Assembly: GCF_002775205.1 (NCBI RefSeq)
Contig: NC_036455.1
Span: 3,634,501-3,698,500 of the forward strand
From: Xiphophorus maculatus
Taxonomy: Eukaryota; Chordata; Actinopteri; Cyprinodontiformes; Poeciliidae
Length of the DNA stretch: 64,000 bases
Direction: 5' to 3'
Shown: piece by piece, positions 46,801 through 58,352 of the stretch
How the letters are laid out: the number at the start of each line of letters is the position of its first letter
Numbering within the stretch: the first letter of the stretch is position 1
Translations under genes and position numbers: made by a program
The notes under the pieces: generated by a model
Told to the model about the DNA's origin: nothing
Databases searched by the model: none
What the model saw: only the letters and a program-made list of their open reading frames with translations

Positions 46801-48688
46801 TTGCAGTCGTTTTTCTTTCCACACATATCGGGGGGGATAAAGTTGCAGAAGCACCTTTTCTGACCTGGCCTGCTAATCCCCAACCCACTCCCACAGGGCT
46901 ATTCTGGGCTCCCTTTTTGACCTTATTGGTCCTTTAGGTGTAGATTCCCTCAGTGACTTAATTATTTAACCGAAGGTCACACCCAACGCTCCAGTTCCCA
47001 GTTAATGTCGGAGTCTGAGTTAAGGGAACACACTGAAGGCAACAGACAAAGAAAAAGTGAGGAAAAAGAAATTTGGCAATGAGAAAACAATTAAGATAAG
47101 TATGCAGAACTTTAACAAATTAGTTTGTTTATTGTGTTGTTAAATTAGCCACATCACCAACTTAGAGAAAAATACAAAAAAGTGATTTAAGTGCATCCAA
47201 TAAAGGAATATTTGGACATGTTTACAGGGACAAATTGGACAAAAACAAAGTCAAAATTGAGATAACCAACTTAGCTGCAACGTAGTAAAAAAATACGTGG
47301 AATTTGTGTACAATTCATATAATGGGATTTAAAGCACCAGAACATAAAACAGACTATTATCTAGCAAAGGAGATAATATATAATATTATAATATTGCAGA
47401 TATGCTGGATTTTAAGCCAGGTTTGGTGAGAAGTACATGAATTTTCAGACAAAAATTCCAACATCAAGAGAAATTTTTCAATTCCTGCTTAAATTGAAAC
47501 ACCAAAATGCCTATTTCAAAGTACAAATGCTGCAACACGCTACGCTAACAGAGGCCTGAAGCAATGGCTCTGCCTCAACATTCATATTAATCTAATAAGC
47601 TAACAATTAAAATTTAGGGTGTATGTTTGTTTGTGGTGAAGTGAAATTAACTAAATAGGGATATTCCTGTTGATTTGTGATTTTATTAAAACTCAAAACT
47701 TGCACCCTCCAAGTAAAGTTAAATGTGACATTAGCCCATGCGAGAAGTGGAAAGTAGCTATTTTGTATCCGTCTTTCTACTTCTGCTACATGTATAAGCT
47801 AACTTTACAATCTTGTTTGCATTTTTCAATTTAGTATCTGTCAAACTGCTGAATATTTAAAAAGCATATTTAAGTGCACCAAATACAGAAATATTTTCAA
47901 ATTCAACAACAATAATATACTATCAGGTTATACAAGTAGCTAAACTAGCATGGAACAACAGCTATCCTTACTGTTAGCTTCAGAAGCTAGCATAAAATTG
48001 TGTTTGTATGGAATAAAAACAAGAGTTCACAATGTAATCAGTAAGATTTACTGGTGCCTGTTAATTTTATTATTATTATTATTTTTAATGTTAAATTTGA
48101 TCAGAATCAAGCATTTGGTAAGTTCATTTGACGCAAATTTTGGTTAGCAAGTTCCCAAAATGTCCCGTTATTCCTTTAAGTCACACGTGCCTGGCAAAGT
48201 GATTGTTGCCAAAGCTTTACAAAAGAACCGCTTTGCTCTACTGTTAGTGGAAAAGTGACAGAAAGTGAAAAATTCCCAGATAGACAATGCATGGCTGGAT
48301 GAAAGGCCTTTTGATTGTAGTGGTAAGTTAAGATATTTCAGTCAAGTGTGCAGGAAAATCATAGTTTCCAGGGAATCTTTCACATGGATACTGCATGCAC
48401 ATTAAAGTAGACAACTGCATGCTGTCATAGTACACCATCATAATGAGGTAAATGTGCTATATAGTGGGATGCACATCCTGTACATATAAACATAGTGGTA
48501 AAAGTAGTACAAAGCTACTGTCATGTACATAATCATATATATAGAATAGTGTTTCTGTTGTGTTTAAACTGTTGTATTTTAATGTATATAAAAATAGTGG
48601 CTTTCCAAATTATTTTGGAATTAATGTTACGTTTCTCTGCAGGGTTGATTTCTGTAGTGTGATTTTGGTTGAAGGAGTGGATTGTCCC
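43840..48688. other. Intergenic between the first two S100 genes
   Basis: No coding exon is supported. The sequence is AT-rich. A TAGTTTTTAG/TTAGTTAACTATT-type low-complexity stretch occurs at about 44270-44410. The right end contains the 3' UTR of the long-tailed S100 gene. Confidence 0.5.
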
Positions 48689-50302
48689 CTATGAAGACGC
48701 CTCTTCTGTCTTCTTCGCTACGTCCTCCTCAGCAGCAGTAGGCGACTTCTCTGTTGGCTCCTCCGCTTTTGGTGTTTCCTCAGCTTTTTCTGGCTCCTTC
48801 TCTGTAGCTTTTACCTCAGCCTCTGCCGATGCTGCTGCTTCCACCGTAGCTGCCTCTGGCTTGGTTTCCCCCTCTGCCTTTGCTTCTACCTTTACCTCAG
48901 GGTTTGCGCCCGCTTTTGCTTCTACCTTTGCCTCAGCAGTTGGTTCTGCCTTTGTTTCGTCGTTTTCTTTTGGTTTTGGTTCCTCCTTTGGCTCTGCGTT
49001 CTCTTTTGGTTGCTCTGCTGTGCTGCCAGGGGTGCTTTGCACCACTGGTTGGGATGCATTGTTTTCTGCAGGTTCCTGTTTGCTGAGGACACGCTGCTCA
49101 CTGAGCGAGCAGGCCAGGTAGCCTATTAGCTTCATGTATTCCTCAAAGCCAACCTTGCCGTCAGAGTCAGAGTCTAGTCCCTGGCTCATAGTGTTGATTG
49201 CTTCCTTGCTGTCTGCACCCTACAAGTTGGACATACATAACCACAAGTCAGTCAACAGTAATAGTGAGCAAAAGAAGCCAATACTCTTGACTAACGCTTA
49301 ACAGTCATAACATAGGCTACCTTCACATAGTAGGTAAATGCAACCCAAGTTTGCTTTTGTGCCGCTTTTTCAACCTTTATCTGGCTTTTTCATAGCAGTC
49401 TGAACGACCCAATTCCGATCTTTTCGAATCCTTAGAAATCCAATTTGTGCCACTTCCATGTTTGGTGCTAATTTGGATACATATCTGACTCTTTTTAAAG
49501 CATTTGTCTGAACGGTCATGCCGCATTTTATCCAGCTTTTACGTCATTGATGTGAAACATGCGTCATTCAGCACCAGAACAAGCCAGACATGGTAAATCT
49601 GGACGTAAACGACGACTGAAAATTAGGATTATAAACTTATGAATGACGTTTGTGGCTCTGAAGCACATCACATCACAATCCCACCACTTCACATGTAAAC
49701 AAGCTTTCCTACAGAAGTTGCAGTCAATGCTCCACAAAAGGTTGTTCCATTGTTTTTACTTTCTTTTCATCATCCTGCTTCGTGTTGTTGATCTTGTGAC
49801 GGTAATGTTGGCTCATTGCTGAATAAACTTTAAAATCGACCCATAAACGGCTCCTTCCATGCTGTGTGACGTCAACAGTCTTTGTCTGCGCATGCAGGCC
49901 ACTTTGGGGTTGTAAACCGTTCACACAAAATCCTCATTGCAATCGGGTTTAATTAGCAGGATAAACAACCACGCCAAAAAAAAGAAAAAGAATCAAGCTT
50001 CAAGACCTCCTGTGTGAACGTAGCCTTAGTTATTTTTGGAACATTTTCTGAGACTCATCCACTACTTTCACACAACAATTTGACTAATATTCACAAAATA
50101 CAACTTAGAAGTGGTGAGTCTCACAAAAACTATCGTTATGAATCGGTTTTATAACAAACTGTTCAAAGACGTTTGCTCTGACCGAAAGGATGTTGCCGAG
50201 CTGGGATGAGACGAGGGTTTGAAACTCTTTCTTTCCTAGACTCTCTTTTCCTTTGGATGACTTCAGGAAGGTTTTCACCACGGCCTGGATGGCACCCTCC
50301 AT
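48689..50302 (-). CDS. S100-family protein with a long acidic Ala/Lys/Pro tail (216 aa)
   Basis: Exons on the minus strand: 50302-50183 (40 codons) and 49219-48689 (176 codons plus stop), phase 0. The first exon reads MEGAIQAVVKTFLKS, then KKEFQTLVSSQLGNILS, an S100 N-terminal hand with a shortened pseudo-loop. The second EF loop is canonical (DSDSDGKVGFEE, residues 56-67) and is followed by YMKLIGYLACSLSEQ, like the S100A13/A14/A16 group. From about residue 83 to 216 comes a tail made almost only of Glu, Ala, Lys, Pro and Thr, with repeated EAK/VEAKA units. S100 proteins are normally 90-115 residues, so this one is about twice the usual size. The frame stays open through the tail to a clear TAA/TAG-type end. 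The donor after the first exon (TCG/GTCAGA) is weak, the least certain part of the model. I do not know a function for the tail. Confidence 0.82.
49315..50025 (+). repeat. Interspersed repeat copy 2 with inverted ends, in an intron of the long-tailed S100 gene
   Basis: It starts GGCTACCTTCACA and ends TGTGTGAACGTAGCC, inverted copies with one mismatch, so this copy looks like a complete non-autonomous DNA transposon of about 711 bp. The interior matches 3885-4455 in order. I could not find a clean target duplication. It lies inside the intron between the two coding exons of the long-tailed S100 gene. Confidence 0.72.
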
Positions 50303-51198
50303 GACTCCGCTGCCTGGGATACAAGAAGACACATTCATTAGGGAAACAGATTAGATTAATATCTATCCATCTTTCAGTCCGTTTGTGTATAACGTTTGAT
50401 CTGAAACTTTTTAAACCTTTCAAAACTCAAAACAGGAACTAAAACGCAAACGGTAAAACCAGGCATAAGTTCTGGCGCAACTACATGTAGTGCTCTACCA
50501 ATCAAAATTGGATGTGCGATTGACCAAAACAAACAGCTTCCAGTTAAAAGTTTGAAAACCAGTAGGATTGACCAGTGACCAGACTAACAAATACCAATAA
50601 GAGCTTATTTTTCTGTGCATTTTCAACAGAGCTGTGTGTGAAACATTTAATGAGACGATCATCCAAAGTTCAAATAAACTGTTTATATGCAAGGCGGCCA
50701 TGTTGTATTTTGAGGATACAGTTAAGAAAACCAAACAAGCAAACAAAAAGAAAACTTCAGTCTTAGAATTTCGATTTCGGGCAATTTTTTTTTTTTTTTT
50801 GTACATTTTCCAATGTCTGCCTTGAATTTTTCAACTTTAAGTTATAATTTGAACACAAGCAGTGCAGTGCAAATGGATAAGAATTTTATTTTTCTCTTTT
50901 ATTTTGTGACAAAAAACTTTCTGTACAACTTTCTGTTTTAAAATATCTGTTAAAATACCTTGAAGACCAAGAAGACACTTTTCTGAAATCGTTTGGGAAC
51001 CACGTATCTAGATAAATATTGAGTTTTAAGTCATATTTTTTTCCAGATGCTACATGTTCTGAGAAAACTGAAACCAAGGATCCCTGCAAAGTTTTTCGTT
51101 TCAGTTGTCAGACTCCTGAGCTGCGGTTGGGGTCGAACAGTGACGCGAGAGAGGTGGAAAAGGTGAGAGGGAGTCTGAGAGACGAGCTGTGATGGACA

Positions 51199-52774
51199 AT
51201 GGCGGCTCTGATCTTTGATAGGTCATCTGATCTTTCTAAACTACCAGGTAAGCTTGGATTACCAGAGGGATTACCTAGTCCTTGTCTGCCCTTCTGTCTC
51301 TTTCCCTCTCTGTCTTCCTGTCCGATCCTCATCGTACTCCAACCCTTCCTCCGATGCACAGATAATCTTCGCGTGTTGCACAGACTGAAACTAGCCAGTA
51401 AAGGTGATTGCGGGAATTCCTCTCATTGCTCTCTGCGGAGATCACTTAGACAGGAATTTATGGGCCATACCTCCGAGCTCGCTTTGCCCCGGAGCACAGA
51501 GAAGACGTTCATTGGAGGCAAACACGCTTGGCAGTCAGTTTCGGTATTCAAATGCTGCAAAGCAAATAAACAGCGCGGGGAGAGACTGTTGACTCTTTGT
51601 TTTAAGCACGCATAGACAGCATATTGACATCTACGTTCCTGGTGTGCATGTCAGGCTGAAAGACAAGCAGTTTCCAAAGCGCACATTAAATATTACCAGT
51701 TAGTGACGTTACGCCGATAGAATGACAAGGACCTATGAGCTGTCCAATCTAGCATTTCACTTCTCTCTTTTAGGTATTTTTAAAAAAAATGTTTAACACC
51801 AGCTCACTAACCAGCAGCCACCATTTAGAGCAGGGGTGGGCACTCCTGGTCCTCGAGGGCCGGTGTCCTGCAACTCTTAGATGTCTCCCTGGTCCAACAC
51901 ACCTGAATCCAACAGCTGAATCTCCTTCTAAGTGCAGTCAAGTTCTCCAGAGTCCTGTTAACGACCTCATTATTTGACTCAGGTGTGTTGAAGTAGAGAT
52001 GCATCTAAAAGTTGCAGGACACCGGCCCTCGAGGACCAGGAGTGCCCACCCCTGATTTAGAGTCTCCAGTGTGACCCATCAATTACACGGTTCACTGGTG
52101 AGCCAACACCAGTGCTTGCCTCTTTAATTTTTTTATTAATGTAATTTAATAAACTGCCATGTCAAGTTTACTCGTTTGGTCCGGCAAAAACATCTTATCC
52201 TTACAGAAAAATTGTTTATCTGCCATCACTGGTGGCCATGCTAACTAGCTTTAGCATGGCCACCAGTAGTATAGCAGCTGAAACAAGAGAGTGGTGTGAG
52301 CAGCGCTACAGGGAGCGGTGATTGACAGCAATAAGACTCTCCTTCCCACTCTGGCTGGTTGCTTCTATTTAGCACCAGGAGAATTGGATTTTTTTTCACA
52401 GATTATCTGTCTTATAATAGCAGACAGTTTCGACAAATATGTAGAAAACATTTATACGTTTTTTCTAAAAGTTACATACTGTTGCTTTAATAAGGTTTAT
52501 AATATTATTTGCCAAAACAACAACAACAACAACAACCCCCCTGCCCCCAGAAACATATGATATACATAAACATAAATTAGAAACAACCATTTTGTGTTTT
52601 GGTACTGTGACTTTTCATCTTTGAGGCAGGGCTGCCACATACTAACAAACTTTGAAGCTGTAATATCTGTAAAGTATTGAAATATTGGTTATGATTAACT
52701 CTCTTGTGCCAGTCTTTTCAATCATCAAGGTGCCTCCTACTCTCCTGGAGCTTATGAAACTTACTAAACTCTAC
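51199..52774 (+). CDS. Unrecognised candidate gene start: three phase-compatible exons, leucine-rich-repeat-like
   Basis: I do not recognise this gene. An ATG in good context (GACAATGG, 51199) opens a 49-nt exon ending CTACCAG/GTAAGC (51247). A second exon, 51362-51403, follows GATGCACAG and ends AAAG/GTGATT. A third, 52713-52774, follows CTTGTGCCAG and ends CTCTAC/GTGAGT. All three keep one frame (phases 1 and 1). The joined peptide runs from MAALIFDRSSDLSKLP through DNLRVLHRLKLASK to VPPTLLELMKLTKLY. The L-spacing (LPxNLxxLxxLxL, then PPxLLxLxKLTxLY) looks like leucine-rich repeats. No continuing exon is seen downstream in the window. It may be the start of a large gene, a truncated duplicate or chance. 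A hAT-like MITE (51831-52054) lies in the second intron. Confidence 0.3.
51831..52054. mobile_element. hAT-like MITE with a perfect 8-bp target duplication
   Basis: The ends are CAGGGGTGGGCACTCCTGGT and the complementary ACCAGGAGTGCCCACCCCTG, with inverted repeats continuing through CCTCGAGG(G) and the CCTGCAACT region. ATTTAGAG flanks both sides (51823-51830 and 52055-52062). An 8-bp duplication with CAG ends is diagnostic of the hAT superfamily. It is 224 bp long with no coding content. The near-perfect arms indicate a young copy. Confidence 0.9.
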
Positions 52775-54714
52775 GTGAGTTTTAGTATGGGGGCTGACAG
52801 AGGGAGAATATGGTCAATGAAATATGTCAAATATATCACTAAATATTGTATCCAAGCTGCCTTTTACAGTTACAAGCTTCTACAGCATCCAAGAAAGCTT
52901 ACGCCTTAGGCCGACTTTGCAAATTGGACACAGAAAAAAAATGACCAAGGGCTCAAGAGTATATACATAAGAGCTGCGTGACCACTCCTAGTTGTCAAAG
53001 TAATCCAAACACTTAAAGTGATCCTGAGCTCAGCTGGGACTTTAGGGGACTTCTTCCTGTGCCTGACACGCCCTTCCAGCCCTGAGTACACAGGGCCCTT
53101 AACTGACGGCTCGTATCCACACACACATCACCCACCGTTGTTCCGACACTGCTGGGTACTTTCTATGAACAAGTATAGATAAACATATTCCCCACATAAA
53201 AAAAAAAGTATCCAATTCAATGTCATTCATCTTCTCCTTCAAGAAAAAACCCCCAGAGCCAAACACAACAGCACAAATAATTAAACGCAAAGTCCTACAA
53301 CCGAGAGTTTCGCCTTTCGCCGCAGAGACCCAAAGGGGGGATTGGGTGTTGCGTTTCAAAAAGAAGAAAAACAACGGGTGAACGTGATACGGTCCATGCG
53401 CAGAGTAATGACAATACTACCGCTGGTGTGGCATGAAATATTAACAGAGGAACAAGTCGGGCTGTGGCTATAAACAGCGGGAAGAGTCGCTGTCTCCCAC
53501 CTAAGTAAAATCCACGCATCCAGACCCGTGGGTGTGCGTAAGGACTCATGATTAACGAGACGGATTGGTTTAACAACTTAAAAAATAAGAGAGAAAACTG
53601 GATACAAGTTGCTGCTCTCGGCTTCCTGGTCAATAAAAGCAGGACGTAAAAGTTGCGCGTTTCATTCACGAACACCCGTGGGGTGTGTTAGGTTCACCTG
53701 GATTTTGCAGCTGATCACTCAGTCCAAATCTATATTAAAGTGTCTTCAAGTGAATCTAATACGGGTGTAAGCGCAGTGAGAAATAAAAAAAAGCGGAAAA
53801 ATATAAATTAAATAGTTGGACTTTTCTTTCTAGAAAAGCGCAACTTGAGCCCCAAAACTTTGTAGGACAAGCAGGCAGTGAAACAGCGGGTCCTGCAGCC
53901 AGACAGGAGCAGGGAGCCTCTTGCGGGAGTTTATCGAAACGTGGCAACAGGAGAGAGAGAGAGAAAAAAAGAAAAAGTAAAGAAAAAAAAAAACGCCGCT
54001 TCCACGCAGGAAACACTTACAATAAACCAAAAGGAAAACATCCAAACTCACCGTTTGCCGTCTGCGGGAGAAGATAACTGTGTAAAATGTGCGCCAAAAG
54101 TGACTTTCGGAGCTCTCATCCGCCTTTTTTCTGCGCTGCTTTGAGCCCTGCGGACTTGCCAAACTAGTAGGACTGCAGAATCTCTTCCGTGATTTGGGCT
54201 CGTTCCCCCCCCCCCTGTCCTTAAAAGTTTCCCCCCCCTTCACAAGTCAAAGGGCGTGTACCTGGGAGAGTGGGAAGGGAGAGCAGAGGAGTGGAAGACA
54301 GCGACCCTGACAAGCAGGGAAGGAGATGAAAATACAAGCAAAAAAAAAATTTAAAAATACACTGAAAGTTGTTTTTTCTTATTATTTCATTATTTAGACG
54401 TTTCAGGTTATTGTTCAGCTGATAAGCCAGCTGTTCCGCGTCATGCGTGATTTCCTCATTTTGCGGCTTGCAGCAGCTTCATCTGCTGGGACGGAGAGGC
54501 AGGGCGGGTGTGATGACTTCATTTTCATTTCGCTTTTTAAATGAACTTTAAAACGCAAATTATTAAGCCACAACCCAAAACTTTAATTTGTTTTTAAGTT
54601 ATGAGAATGCATTTCAAAACGCATGAAACGATTAACTGCGTTAAAGCAGAACTGAAATGCAGAGTTTGATCTGAGGGCAGTTTTTTTTTCTTTCATATTT
54701 GTTGGTATAAGAAA
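52775..54714. other. Intergenic or 5' region, with a CpG-richer segment near 53.3-54.3 kb
   Basis: No coding exon is supported. Sequence from about 53300 to 54250 is richer in CG dinucleotides. It has minus-strand donors at 54052 (AAACG/GTGAGT) and 53700 (ATCCAG/GTGAAC). It may be the promoter and untranslated first exon(s) of the long-tailed S100 gene about 3.5 kb downstream. C runs occur near 54210-54237. Confidence 0.4.
53696..54240 (-). promoter_or_regulatory. Candidate promoter/5' UTR exons of the long-tailed S100 gene
   Basis: Two good minus-strand splice donors sit in CpG-richer sequence upstream of the gene, and the coding exon acceptor (TATCCCAG at about 50315) needs an upstream 5' exon. 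The link is positional only; no TATA box was found. Confidence 0.3.
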
Positions 54715-55712
54715 TAAAATACATTTTTAATCCCATCAGATCAACAAACATTAATGTGATTTATTAGGATTTTCTGATAGACCAACAGAAAGAAGCGGCA
54801 GTGCCAAAGGAGAATGATACGCAGCTTTAAATCCAACTTAGAAATAAAAATCTGCTTTAAACTTCAAACATCTTTTAACTCTGATGCCCCTAAATAAAAT
54901 TCAACCCACCCACATACCTTTATGTAGGCCATCTAATTAAGAGATCCCACCTGTTCGTAGTTTAATCTGAATATAAATCCAGCTTTTCTTTCAGATATTT
55001 AAGTAACATTAGTGAACAAACAGCTTTATGAAGACGGCAGTTTTATGCAGGGTTAGGTTATAAAACAATACGTAAAAACTCTGGCTAATAATATTTCTGG
55101 CTATATTATCACATATAAAGGTAACAAAATAGGTTTTTAATATATATTTGCAAAGAATGTACAAAATAGAAAATTGCTCATGTTGGAACAAGGAATATTG
55201 TTTTTGCAGTCCAACTTCTGTTGTTTTCTGGCCTTAAATAATAACATATGTATTAAATTAAATATTTCTTGTCCCACAGTGGGTAAATGGAGATGTACCA
55301 GCAGCAAGTTATTTTTTTCAGCAGGAACAAGAAAGCTTGTCAGAGTTGATGGAAAGATAAATACAAGCGTGACCCTGGAGCAAGAATACTAAACACAGTC
55401 AGATATACATTAGATCAAAGCATATTCATGAGTTAGAATGGCCTAGTCAAAGTCTAGACCTAAATTTGAGAATCTATAAGTTTTGCTGATGTAGTTGGAG
55501 CAAAACAAGGAAGTACTGGTTCAGGGGAGGTGAACACAGCTGCAATACTTTTATTAATAATAACCCCAAGAACCATGCATGCTCTGACTTTCTCGACAGA
55601 ATAACCCGTCGTTTTGTGTTGGTCCATCATACTCCCCCCTCCAGAAAACACCTTAAAGTTTATGATTGTAACGTGAAAAATTGTAGAAAAGTTCAAGAGT
55701 CATGAACACTTT
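54715..55712 (+). mobile_element. Decayed Tc1 transposon, near full length (about 1 kb)
   Basis: Parts of a fish Tc1 element occur in order: an inner end (TTATTAGGATTTTCTGATAG) and the leader before the transposase (ATCCCACCTGTTCGTAG at about 54943). TTTCAGCAGGAACAAGAAAG follows at about 55317. AATGGCCTAGTCAAAGTCTA at about 55439 encodes EWPSQSLDLN. A right end carries GATTGTAACGTGAAAAATTG and AAGTTCAAGAGTCATGAACA. Internal parts are missing and the frame is interrupted many times. This is an old, dead copy. Confidence 0.75.
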
Positions 55713-55930
55713 AAAAGAACCTCTGGATTTCAAACAGCTGCTGTGAATACACAGTGGCCAACTTTTAGTCAGCTTAGATTCTGAATACAAGCGGATGGAA
55801 CAAACTGGAATATATTTTGTGTGGCCTTGTTGCCAGATTCTTTTACAACCATGTAAAAGATTTACATCTTCAGATTTTATCTCGGTAAGTGAGGCATGGC
55901 TACCAGATGCTTATCTGCAGAAGCGAACCG

Positions 55931-56319
55931 CACTGCAAAAACACAAAAACTTACCAAGTAATTTGGTCTAGTTTCTAGTGAAAATCTCTTAGTACGCTTA
56001 AAGTCCAACAAAACTAACTTACGAGTAACTTTTCAGCACTCAATATGAGCTTGTTTTAAGCAAATAATTCCTTAATATTGATGGAAAATGTGCTACTTAT
56101 AAGTGAAATAATCAGCAAGTGGAACAAGACATTTTAAGTAATCTGGGGAAAATGTCTTATTTTACTTTTTAGTCAGTATTAAGGAATTGTTTACTTAAAA
56201 CAAGCTCCTATTTCTTGCTAAAAATTTACTTACAAATTAGTTTTGTCTTATTTCACGTGTACTAAGAGATTCACATTAGAAACTAGACCATAAGTACTTG
56301 TTAAGATGTTTTTGCAGTG
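55931..56319. mobile_element. CACTGCAAAAAC MITE, copy 1
   Basis: Ends CACTGCAAAAACAC and GTTTTTGCAGTG are inverted copies. Subterminal TAGTTTCTAGTG and CATTAGAAACTAGACCA also pair, as do ACAAGCTC/GAGCTTGTTTTAAG motifs inside. It is about 389 bp with no coding content. Two relatives follow at 56659 and 63276. Confidence 0.8.
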
Positions 56320-56658
56320 CGCCTGCAAACGGACAGACAGACAGACGTTCCCATTTCAACCGTTTCTGTGACTCATCCGACCATCGTCCGTCCCTCCCAC
56401 GCTCACATCTCAACACGACGAGGGGGCGTGGGGGTTGTAATTTGGATACAAAGGTCACATTTACCTATCGCGCTGAAAAATGGCGCACTCTCACAGTCAG
56501 GCCAGTAGCAAATTAAAACAGGCCCATAGGCGATAAAACGGCGGGGGATCATTCCTGCACACATAACTCTGTCTAGACATTAGTTAATGCTGAAATGACT
56601 CGTTTAAGGAAAACACAATAGGATGCATTTGGGTCACTCGTTGCCGTCCTCGCTGCTG

Positions 56659-57013
56659 CACTGCAAAAACACAAAATACTACCAAGTATTTCTAGAGCAA
56701 ATATCTTAGTACAGTTGAATTGAGACAAAAACTAACAAGTAACTTTTTAGGAGGATAGGAGATTGTTTTAAGGCAATAACTCTTTAATATTGGCAAATAA
56801 TTTCACTTATAACATTGGAAAACATCTTGTTATAAATGAAATAATCTGCCTGTGAAACTAGCCCTTTTTCGTCAATATTGAGGAATTATTTACTTAAAAC
56901 AAGCTCCTGTATCTTTATGAAAATTTACTTGTAAGTTGTTTTGTCTTAATCCAAGTGTACCAAGATATTTGCACTAGAAACTAGACATAAATACTTGCTG
57001 TGTTTTTGCAGTG
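56659..57013. mobile_element. CACTGCAAAAAC MITE, copy 2
   Basis: Ends CACTGCAAAAACAC and GTTTTTGCAGTG. The interior follows copy 1: ACCAAGTATT, ATCTTAGTAC, ACTTAAAACAAGCTCCTG and TTGCACTAGAAACTAGAC. It starts 340 bases after copy 1 ends. Confidence 0.8.
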
Positions 57014-57200
57014 CGGATCATAATGCTATGCAACAGGCAGCTTTATGGAGCATTGTAAGTGTAGGATGGCTGCAGACTTTTTAAGATTACAAGCTCTTAA
57101 ATCACTACAGCTCCAATTTAGGTTTGCTGGAAATCATATAACGCGGTGAATGAATGACAGCAGTCGAAGCTGGTGGTTCAGGGTTTAAAACAACAGAGGC

Positions 57201-57206
57201 TTTAAT
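57201..57206 (-). terminator. Candidate poly(A) signal of the third S100 gene (ATTAAA)
   Basis: ATTAAA on the minus strand lies about 140 bases past the stop codon at 57343, a normal distance for an S100 3' UTR. Confidence 0.45.
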
Positions 57207-57342
57207 TCAAAGTTCCTCCCATCAGACAAATGGTTAACTATGCAGTTATACATGTGGCTCTGGCACAGAGAGATAAAAGAAATCAGATGCCCTCTCCCTC
57301 CGTTTACAGCGGGAATTAACCGAGCCGACTGGGCCGGGTCTG

Positions 57343-58267
57343 CTAGCTGAAGCCTCCCTGTTTGCTCGCCAGTTTTCCAATCAGCTGCCAGAACTCGGAG
57401 AAGGTCAGCTCCCCATCGTTGTTTTCGTCTATGGAGCTCATGAGCTGGTCGATGGAGGCGGGGTCACTGGCGTTCTGCGGGCAATCACAGATGAGATGCA
57501 GATCAATACGGAGCAGAAACCGAGAAACTAAATTACTTTACGATACTCAGTTACACTTTAATGGGTGTCAGTGAGTTGTTAGTCTGCTTCAGTGCATTTT
57601 AAACTTGGATTTTCTTATGGTGATCGCACAAATTTAGAGGTTTGGTTGTAAAGTCTGGCTCAGAGAACAGACTTTAAAATAATTCTGTTAGTTTTTAGCA
57701 AAATTAGAACCAAAACATTTTAAAGATCTGCTGTTATGTCACCCAGGTCTCCTGGTTCTGGTTCTGCCCCAGAACCAAGGAGATTGCAATTAGTTTCAAT
57801 AGTTTTCTCATAAATACTTTGTTCAACACGTTTAGTGGAGTGATTTTGGCCACTTTCTAGTTTGTAAAACATGAAAAAGGAGAAATCAATTATAGGGATT
57901 TAGTTTTATAACCTTGTAAATAAAATTAAACTGCTTGGAATTTCAGAGACATGTCAGTAGTTTGTAGAAAAAAAAGAACAATGTTCTTTTTACTGAAACA
58001 AACTTATAAAAAGTAAAATCAGAGAAGCTGATCATGTTAAGTGATCTCTTCATTTTTCAGAGCTGTATTCAGAGCCTTCAAATGTGGACGATAAACCAAT
58101 ATCAGCAGAGAGACAATAAAAGCAAAAAAGAGACAAACCTTGATGAAGTTGGGAAGCTGAGAGGTCACCAGTTTGTGAAACTCATCTTTACTCAGCGTGG
58201 AGGAGGATCCCTCATTCCCAGCATACACCTTAAACTGGGAGACGATGGTGGTGATGGCAGCTTCCAT
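57343..58267 (-). CDS. S100A13/A14-like EF-hand protein (two coding exons, 86 aa)
   Basis: Exons on the minus strand: 58267-58139 (43 codons) and 57474-57343 (43 codons plus stop), phase 0, with AAG/GTTTGT and CCCGCAG junctions. The ATG has a strong Kozak context (GCCACCATGG). The first hand reads MEAAITTIVSQFKVYAGNEG, then KDEFHKLVTSQLPNFIK; the LVTxQLP motif is typical of S100A13 and S100A14. The second EF loop is canonical (DENNDGELTFSE, residues 59-70) and is followed by FWQLIGKLAS, as in S100A13/A16 (YWRLIGELA). At 86 residues it is a compact, tail-less S100. Orthology within the A13/A14/A16 group cannot be settled by eye. An upstream TATA box and a short non-coding exon are visible. Confidence 0.88.
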
Positions 58268-58352
58268 GGTGGCTTATGCTGTGAATAAACCAGTAAAAAT
58301 CAAGAATGCATTTTTAAAAAATAAAAACCGGAATCAGCAGCTGATGTTTTAC

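Noticed and set aside
48669-49121. 150-codon plus-strand frame rich in Ser/Phe/Ala
   Set aside because: Exact antisense shadow of the Glu/Ala/Lys tail of the long-tailed S100; its composition follows from that codon usage.
50303-50338. Upstream Met of the long-tailed S100 at 50338
   Set aside because: It lies before the TATCCCAG acceptor and is intronic; the Met at 50302 matches S100 starts.
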